Shown: in pieces, positions 57,253 to 64,000 of the stretch | Numbering within the stretch: position 1 is the stretch's first letter | Layout: every line of letters starts with the position of its first letter | NCBI GenBank assembly: GCA_028386065.3 | Contig: JAKUCV010002023.1 | Coordinates: forward strand, 42,161-106,160 | Direction: 5' to 3' | DNA: 64,000 nucleotides | DNA from: Turnera subulata | Taxonomy: Eukaryota; Streptophyta; Magnoliopsida; Malpighiales; Passifloraceae | Translations under genes and position numbers: made by a program | Notes under the pieces: model-generated | The model's database searches: none | What the model was told of the DNA's origin: nothing | The model's input: the letters and a program-made list of their open reading frames with translations, nothing else

Positions 57253-57900
57253 CGTTATCAGCACGATTTTCTCTACCCAAAGAAATGAAAAACCGAAAGA
57301 AAGGAAGAAGACGACCAAACAGTTCGTCACCTCAAAAGCTCCCTTCCCTCTGTTACTGTTCATCCGGACCCGACCGGCGCCGCCTCTCATCTCACCACAG
57401 CCACCGTCAGACGCGTCGCGCCGTCGCGAGCTTGACGCCGTCCTTCCCATCGGCTCCCGCCGCCTGACGCGTCGGCAGGAAGGAAAGACCCGACGTGGAA
57501 ACCGGCGACCCACTTCCTGCCGCCCGAGCCTGCACCGCCGTTGCCGCCCCCTACTGCCTCTGACGACCGCCGCCAAGCAGCACCGCGACTCATCCCTTGC
57601 ATCGCGCCGCGCCTCCGACCACGCCCCGCCCGTCGTCACAGCCTGCAACTCGCCAAGGCTCGCGACCCGCGAGTTGGAGAAGAAGACCCGTACGGGTCGG
57701 GCCGATCCAACGGGTTGCGGGCCAGAACTGATGGGCCTGCGCTTGTATAGTGTTCGGGCCGGTTTTTTTTTTCACAAAGTACGGGCCTGGGCTTGCACAG
57801 TACACAGACCTGGGCCAGCATTGTGTAAGCCCAGTCCGTTAAAAAAAAACTGAAAAAAATAAAAAAAAATAAAAAGAAAAAAGAAAAAAAAGGGGGGATA
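57253..57900 (+). other. GC-rich leader of the young copia element
   Basis: 57280-57750 is strongly GC-rich (CCGCCG, CGCGCCG) and overlapping frames stay open in several phases. I recognise no protein and read this as composition. A comparable block lies in the solo LTR at 39470-39910: GC-rich, then CGCCAAGG, then a run of GGGCCTGGGC/GGCCCA words and an A-run. Confidence 0.5.
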
Positions 57901-58124
57901 TGTACCAGAACTCGGATTTACACTTTAGTCCCTGGAGTTCTCTTTTATGCAGGTAAGCTCTTACATTTTAGTCCTTCAATTATTAAAATTTCCGATTTTG
58001 TCCTAGATGAATTTATTATTGTTTAATTAATGATGTTATTGTGTGATTAAATGTTTAAATTAATATTGTTTTTGGATAATTAAATGTATTGTGAGCTCAC
58101 GATGAGCCTCGGAGTAATGATTCG

Positions 58125-58520
58125 ACACGGTGAATAGAAATTATCCGGACTGTGAATAGTAATTTCCGGCACCATGAATAGTAATTTCCGGCGACCGTGA
58201 ATAGTGATTTTGGCAGGAAACCGGCAAACCCAGAAGTGTTTGGTCGGAATTTGAGACCTCGTGATTTTGATCGTGAATAGTAATTTTGACCGAAATCCGA
58301 ACGCCTCGAATTTTTCCCGGCGAACCCCGAAGTGTTGGTCGGAATTTTATACCTCGGTTATTTCCCGGCAGGTCCGGAAGGCGTGAATAGCTATTTTTCG
58401 GCGATCATGAATAGTAATTTTGACCAATCTGGCAACCGTGAATAGCGTTTTTGGCCGATCCGACGAACCCCGAAGTGTTTGATCGGAATCCGACGCCTTG
58501 GGTTTTTCCCCGCCGAGCCC
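58125..58520 (+). repeat. Interspersed GTGAATAGTAATTT short repeats
   Basis: About eight copies of (G/A)TGAATAG(T/C)NATTT (58130-58450) alternate with three to four copies of CCGAAGTGTTTGGTCGGAAT-like words. Spacing is irregular. It is in the untranslated leader. Confidence 0.8.
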
Positions 58521-59451
58521 AGAAGGCTAATGGCATATACATACCGGAATAGTAACGGATATTAGTAATATATATTATATATATTATTGCTGAAAGATTT
58601 ATCGAGTAAGCATATTTTTTTGTTTTTATTTAAATTCCGATTGGGCTATTAAAGGGCCCACTGCATTTAAATTCATGCCTTTAATTTTATTTATGCTTTT
58701 ATTTGGGCTCATAAAAGGCCCATAATGGCCGGCTAAGCCGCCTATTTCTTTACATTTTTAATTGGGCTCGTATAAGGCCCATCGCTTTTATTTTGCTGCA
58801 ATTTAATTTTTTAGTGGGTTCGCTATAGGGCCCATTGTATTTAATTACCTTGCCTTTAATTTTATGCTTAATATGGGCTCGTACTAGGCCCATCATTTAA
58901 TTTTCTGTCATTTATTTTTACTTGGGATAATTTATTATAGGCCCCTTCCTTATTTATTAAGCATTTACTTATTAAATTATGTTATTTGAATTTGAGGCTC
59001 TTAAAATTTCTGGAAGAAATTTATAATGGGCATTAAATGCGAAAATGCATTTAAATGAGAATAGTCTGAAAGACTAAATATAAGAGTCCAGAAGACTCGG
59101 GAAACGAAAAAAAACGAAGACTGGAAGCCTTACCGTTCAAAAGATCCTGAAGATCCTTTCAAAGAAAAATCGAAAATACACACTATTACCACCAGAAGAT
59201 GGAAATTATATGACCACCAGAAGGTGGATATTATACTTGCTTACCCTGAAGGAGCAATTTATTTTATATTCAATTTATTTTCAGTTTAAATTATTACGCA
59301 TTGCAATTTATTTTTATTTACTTTTCAGTACTTTATAATTGTTTCTTAGAATAATGCCTGAAGCATTAGTCTCGACGACTATGCCAAATTGACATCCACA
59401 GGGGGAGAATTATATGTGTGGATGTCAATATAACATATTATGACATCTCGA

Positions 59452-59633
59452 AATGAAAAATGATTAACACGCTCCAGAAGAGCATAAATGCGAATATGTT
59501 CCTGAAGAACGCATGTTTTAATATGATCCAGAAGACCGTATAAATGAAAAATGATTAACACGCTCCAGAAGAGCATAAATTCGAATATGTTCCTGAAGAA
59601 CGCATGTTTTAATATGATCCAGAAGACCCTATA
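59452..59633 (+). repeat. 91-bp tandem duplication in the young copia element
   Basis: Both copies start AATGAAAAATGATTAACACG (59452, 59543) and differ at only a few sites (GCGAAT/TCGAAT; ACCGTATA/ACCCTATA). They fall in worn gag-type sequence rich in CCAGAAG/CCTGAAG words. Confidence 0.9.
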
Positions 59634-59873
59634 TTTACACGAGTATAGACACCCCAGTAATAAAATGAATTATTATGGATCCCAAATGAATTGACTCAGA
59701 TTTATTCCCTGAAGCGAATAAGACAGTATAATTATTTGTGCCTGTGGGCATAAATGAGATAATAAATGGAAAAGGATCAAAGTAAACATGCATATTATTA
59801 TTCCATAAACGGATACATAACTGGAGAACATTCAAAGAAGAATGGTTCTCATACATATATTAAAACAAATAAT

Positions 59874-60638
59874 CTATCTGTTGGGTTCAACATTAACCCT
59901 AAAACTCTGAGCCTCACCATTAATGTTGACCCTAACACTGTCGTTCCAGGAGAACCACATACCACCCCTGTTGTTTTCTCCAGGTATCTCAAACCGATTC
60001 GTTGGAGGAAAACGAAGTGGAATCACACCATGATTCTCTCCTGCTTGCCATAGAGTCTCAGTAATCAATACCATGTTAGGCTTGTACTGATTCTTCAGAT
60101 CCCTTAAGGTACGCACAAAGTCTTGAGACCTTCTTGCTATACCCCTGCAATTCCATAATAAAAGTCGTACCTTAGGCCATGTAGGTGGTAACCCAGTCAC
60201 CCTTGGGACGCTCCGAGCCATCATGGAAACCTGATAATAACTGCTTTCATTTAAAATTTGACATGAAGGCTCTAGCTGAAATTCCTGCATCCTCGCAGAT
60301 ATAAAAAACATTATAGAGTTAGCTGAGCCATAAAAATTTGTCCTGAGATTGCCTTGGTCCTCCAGGACGAAAGTTTCTTCCATTGGAGTCACAAAGAACC
60401 TAGACGAGTATAGCTCATCTACAAATACTAAACGAGGAATTCTCGCCAGATCATTAGGCAGCTCCTCTTGTTGTTCATTTACCATGCTATAGGCCAATCT
60501 ATTTCTTCTGCCTAGTGAGGCACCCTCAACAAAGAAAACAGTAGCTGGGGAAGGCATTTTTTTGTCTTGGTTGAGTTTTTCTTTTTCTTTGCTTTGATGA
60601 ATTTTTCTATATCTATGAGTTTTCTTGTATCTTCCCAT
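59874..60638 (-). CDS. LINE endonuclease N-terminal fragment, open 254 aa
   Basis: The frame is antisense to the host copia. Residues 1-150 are basic then unassigned (MGRYKKTHRYRKIHQ…). Residues 158-254 match the start of the plant LINE ORF2 endonuclease: LLLWNCRG (Asn163 catalytic position), then MVLITET (Glu194), GGMWFSWNDSV. The rest of the endonuclease, RT and any poly(A) are missing, and no target duplication was found, so it looks like a truncated copy carried by the copia element. The full-length open frame suggests recent capture, but function is unlikely. The start is the first ATG of the open frame and may not be real. Confidence 0.6.
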   Translation of the reverse strand: MGRYKKTHRYRKIHQSKEKEKLNQDKKMPSPATVFFVEGASLGRRNRLAYSMVNEQQEELPNDLARIPRLVFVDELYSSRFFVTPMEETFVLEDQGNLRTNFYGSANSIMFFISARMQEFQLEPSCQILNESSYYQVSMMARSVPRVTGLPPTWPKVRLLLWNCRGIARRSQDFVRTLRDLKNQYKPNMVLITETLWQAGENHGVIPLRFPPTNRFEIPGENNRGGMWFSWNDSVRVNINGEAQSFRVNVEPNR

Positions 60639-60984
60639 GTAATCCCTCCCCCATTTTATAGCCTGAGCATAGATAGCCAGGTGTCCCCGAAAAGATCCAG
60701 AAGATTTTTCGGTGGATTATATTATTATTCAGCAAAATTCCAAAACTTTACAATCCTCGAGGATTTGCTTTTGGAAATGTCTGCCACTACATTAATTATT
60801 GCTCAATAATTCCGATCTTTTCCGACATGAGTGGCAGAAATAAGTTTAAAATTGGCACATATATAGCTAGCCTGGGGCTAGCAGTTGAGTAATTGAAACT
60901 TAACATATCCAGCCAGAAGCTGGAATGCACTAGCCTGGAGCTAGCAATTTTAAATGTTTAGATACACAGCTTGCGCAGCCTGAA

Positions 60985-63230
60985 GCTGGCACCAACTTGA
61001 AGTTGGTTCATGGATTTATTGTTTGGCATGACCGGATGGGCCATCCCGGGTCAATAATAATGCACGAAATTTATTGGATCATTCATTAAAAAACCAGAAG
61101 TTTTACAATCAATGAATTTCTATGAGTTTGTTTGCTGCGAAAGTTATTTTACGGCCTTCCTAAGATGAGAATGGCCTAGTATCAACAGCAAGTTTGAGAA
61201 TAGTTCAGGGATATAAACGCGGACTGATAAATCCACAGTGTTAACCATCTAGGTAATTTTTACGATGCATCGACTAGATGGTCTATTGTGTGACGCAAGT
61301 TGGCATTGTGCGCACTTATTTTGAAGATTAAGCCACTTGCGGGTACATATCCCTACTTATGTTACTAGACTATACGTCTAGATAATGCTGGTATATTTCA
61401 TCAATGGAGAATATATATCATTGGAAATAAACCCAAAGAGATCTGGGCCATATTGACAATTGATTGCAGGATCATTGATGAAATGTTACTGTTTGATAAA
61501 ATGGTATTTTATATGCAGCAACACTTGAATGCATCAAGCCAACATGATCGGATCTCCCCTTTAATCGATTAATGGTCACATACTTAGTATCTCCCATCTT
61601 CGGACGATCGATTATATAGTATAAAAATTCTCCACCACAGCATTGTTTTGTTGGTCCTTAAAGAAGATTGGGAATATATGTTGTGTATGTTGGGTATGTT
61701 AATTTAATGTTAGAGTATTACCCAACATAAGGGGGAGGAAATAAGCAGCTGGATCAAGAAATTATTGAAATGACTTATCAATATTTAATTTTTGATCCTC
61801 GAATATTAGTATGAACCTGAAGTTCTAAGAAATGATTCATTTGCAAAAGATTAGTAAGTCATTTGCCAGACATATTTATTTGAAATATGTGACTATATAC
61901 CAGCTGCAAATGCTCCTGTTTTGATGTTCCTGAAGAACAATATAAGTATGCAAATGAATCCATATGGATTATACTCGGTTCCAAAAAGAAAAGAAATTCT
62001 CGATAAAGAAAAAGGAGCAAAAGTGATAAGATGGCCCCAGTGAGAAGATAAGACCTCCAGTAGAGGTTAGAATTAAAAGTCCTCCAGAAGAGGTTGATTC
62101 TCTGACACAATTGATAAATTTCCAGAAGTAACTCAGGTACCTGAAATAAATGAGCATGATGAGATCTCAATTACAGTGTCAGGAATAAGATGGAACCGAC
62201 GAGAAATAACCGTCGACGGAATACTTGTTTATAATATAGCGCTAAATAAAATGAGGATCATGAACCTACATTTGACGAATGTAGGCGCAGTATGATTGGC
62301 CAAAATAGAGAAACATGATTAAAGGCTGTGTTGGACTCGCTCGAAGCGAGAAATTTCCGGACCTGTAGTCCATACACCAGAAGGTGTAAAATTCAACTGG
62401 TCATAAAATGGAAATTTGTGTGGGAAAAGAATATGAGATATAAAGCACGGTTTATGGCACAAAGTTTTACCCAAATGACCAGGTACTAATTATGAGGAGT
62501 TTTACTCCCCTGTGGTGGATGCAATTATGTTAATAAGTCTGGCATCATATAAAATGAATTTGAAATGCATCTAGTAAATGCTATTATAGCCTATTTATTA
62601 ATATGGATCCATAAGTCATGAAGATCCCTGAAGGATCCAAGTTGCCTGAAGCAACTAATTCCCGGGAAATTACAAAAAAAAAAAAATTGAGTTTAAATCA
62701 TTTTGAGTTTGAATAAATTTGTATGTTTAGTGATTAGAATTCCAAAAGAGGTTTCCAAATACCGTGCTATTAGACTGGTCCTGGAGTACCCTGTCTAAGT
62801 GCAATGTGTATTGCTTGTAACATAAAGCCTGAAGCTTTTGATATAAGCCTATTGGCAATATATGTATTTGCTCTTATCTTCGGGGAATAACAAATGTGTA
62901 ATCCTGTAAACCCGAAAGAGAGTATAGTTGATTTTTGTAGATGTAGATTCCTTATTTAGTCCACATAAAGCACAGACGGACATCAGCTACAATTTTACAC
63001 ATGATGTTGCTATATTATCGAGCCTACAAAAGCAAGATGGGAAGATAAACGTTCCAACGACAAAATTATGGAGATTATGCTGCCAACTCTGTCTAATTGA
63101 AGTTATGATGTAACAAAAATGATCAGACAAAACACACGTCACCAGAAGCTGACAAGGACGATTGGGATGCAATAATATCAAGCAATCAATGGAGGCCAAA
63201 ATGAGGGGGAGTAGAATACGCACTGCACTC
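60985..63230 (+). pseudogene. Copia pol (integrase, RT, RNase H), many stops
   Basis: Pieces readable in order: GAG-pre-integrase WHDRMGHPGS (about 61024); integrase FYDASTRWSIV (about 61258), with KINHLRVHIPTY after it; RT words YKARFMAQSFTQ (about 62440) and NYEEFYSPVVDAIM (about 62487); then KIPEGSKLPEA (about 62618) and a worn RNase H up to about 63200. Stops interrupt nearly every block, and the RT YVDD box could not be found. This belongs to the element bounded by the 199-bp LTRs. Confidence 0.8.
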
Positions 63231-63342
63231 TTTTTTCCTTCACCAAGTTTTTATCCCACTGGGTTTTTCTTGGTAAGGTTTTTAATGAGGCAGTTCTTCC
63301 TAAACGTATTCTACCCAGTGTAAAATGACATCCAAGGGGGAG

Positions 63343-63541
63343 TGTTATAAAATAAAACGTGGATGTCCTATTACACCTAACCTCCCATTATAAATTCTGT
63401 AATGTTATTGTTGAGTATGACAGAAAAATATGAACCGAGTTCTTCTTGCACATTGTCTCATTCCTTCTTCCCTTCCTTCTCCTTCTCTTGCCCTTTTTTT
63501 CTTCTCTATATTCATGCCTTAAATTCACACAATTTATAACA
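63343..63541 (+). repeat. 3' LTR of young copia element
   Basis: Same 199 bp as 57054-57252 with one visible change. It is preceded by the polypurine tract and followed by TAAGA. Confidence 0.95.
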
Positions 63542-63546
63542 TAAGA

Positions 63547-64000
63547 GTAGTTTTAGCTAGTTTTTTCTCTCTCTCTTTTTTTTTTTCACATCCCACGGGC
63601 AAGATTATTACATATTTCGAGCACCGGCGCCATAACTCACCAAGGTTGTACAGCATCTCTTCCATACTTGTAATACCTTCGGCCCACCATACAAGGCTAA
63701 AGGCTACTCTGCTCGACCTACACACCGAGTTTCTATAATAAAGTTATCGTCTTTAGCCCCAAAATTCGAATCTTTACGTGCGAAATCGAGTTTTATTTAG
63801 TCATTAAGCCCAACATAAGGAACGTGAAACATCGCCCCCCAAAGCGAACTTAATCTTGGATTTGATAAATAGAGGATTGCTTGACTATTACCTTAAAAGG
63901 GCCAAGATCAAGTTTTTTTAGGGAACAGATAAAGTTTTAAAAGGTCCACATTTTGTCATAAACATATAAGTTTAATCTGGTAAATAATGTGGAGGCTATT
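63547..64000. other. Right-edge sequence, no gene recognised
   Basis: Mixed pyrimidine tract (63565-63590), then AT-rich sequence. I cannot assign it; it is the native site into which the copia element inserted, continuing from 57048. Confidence 0.5.

Larger units (their letters stand above)
57054..63541 (+). mobile_element. Young non-autonomous Ty1/copia element with 199-bp LTRs
   Basis: LTRs 57054-57252 and 63343-63541 are the same length and differ at one position that I can see (57157-57165 region, CTTCCTGC versus CTTCTTGC). The perfect duplication TAAGA lies at 57049-57053 and 63542-63546. A polypurine tract (CCAAGGGGGAG, 63333-63342) precedes the 3' LTR. TTATCAGCACGA after the 5' LTR is the primer-binding position. 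The interior is 6.1 kb: a GC-rich leader, short repeats, an antisense LINE piece and a polyprotein full of stops. It was therefore moved by proteins made elsewhere. Confidence 0.93.

Noticed and set aside
57223..57805. GC-rich frames as a captured host exon in the young copia
   Set aside because: Several frames on both strands are open at once, which indicates base composition, and no domain is visible.

Overview
This is a stretch of plant nuclear genome, most likely from a eudicot. The support is plant-type GT-AG introns, two plant gene families (a PADRE/DUF4228 protein and a plant-type heptahelical PAQR protein), and dense nested Ty1/copia, Ty3/gypsy, CACTA, MULE, hAT-like and Stowaway transposable elements. 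I cannot name the species. There are no prokaryotic features, rRNA genes or CRISPR arrays, and I saw no convincing tRNA gene. Only two ordinary host genes could be assembled. Most of the rest is transposon sequence in layers of different age.

Layout. 1-4030 holds minus-strand pieces of a long-LTR family whose 5' end reads TGTAACGCC. 4041-7690 is a decayed plus-strand copia polyprotein interrupted by a LINE tail. 8511-11503 (minus) is an intact three-exon PADRE gene coding for 182 aa, with a solo LTR at 11721-13320 just upstream of its probable core promoter. 14035-14672 is a MULE-like MITE. 15356-22641 is a minus-strand Tat-type gypsy element (RT, RNase H, second RNase H, partial integrase; gag missing) inserted in an older LTR. 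23579-27235 is another long solo LTR carrying a hAT-like MITE. 30421-38585 is a minus-strand SIRE/Maximus-like copia element with a 3.16-kb CACTA element (32507-35670) inside it. 38843-41626 is a plus-strand solo LTR with a perfect TCAGA target duplication. 43132-44493 is a MULE with ~80-bp inverted repeats and a nested tRNA-derived SINE. 44636-44897 is a Stowaway MITE.

46248-50003 (plus) is an intact three-coding-exon heptahelical (PAQR/HlyIII-like) gene coding for 406 aa. It has a probable 5'-UTR intron, a MITE in intron 2, and a 195-bp tandem duplication that copies the intron-2 acceptor plus the start of the last exon. 52816-56743 is an internally deleted chromodomain gypsy element with an ANWLA-encoding minisatellite in its leader. 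57054-63541 is a young non-autonomous copia element. Its 199-bp LTRs show a single visible difference, while its internal polyprotein is full of stops, and an antisense open LINE endonuclease fragment lies inside it.

The two host genes show no sign of working together; they are neighbours separated by some 35 kb of repeats. The points most worth checking are the duplicated splice acceptor in the PAQR gene, the solo LTR at the PADRE promoter, the recently moved but coding-dead copia element, and a GACGTC-type palindrome recurring in several repeats. I did not find a clearly new biological system.
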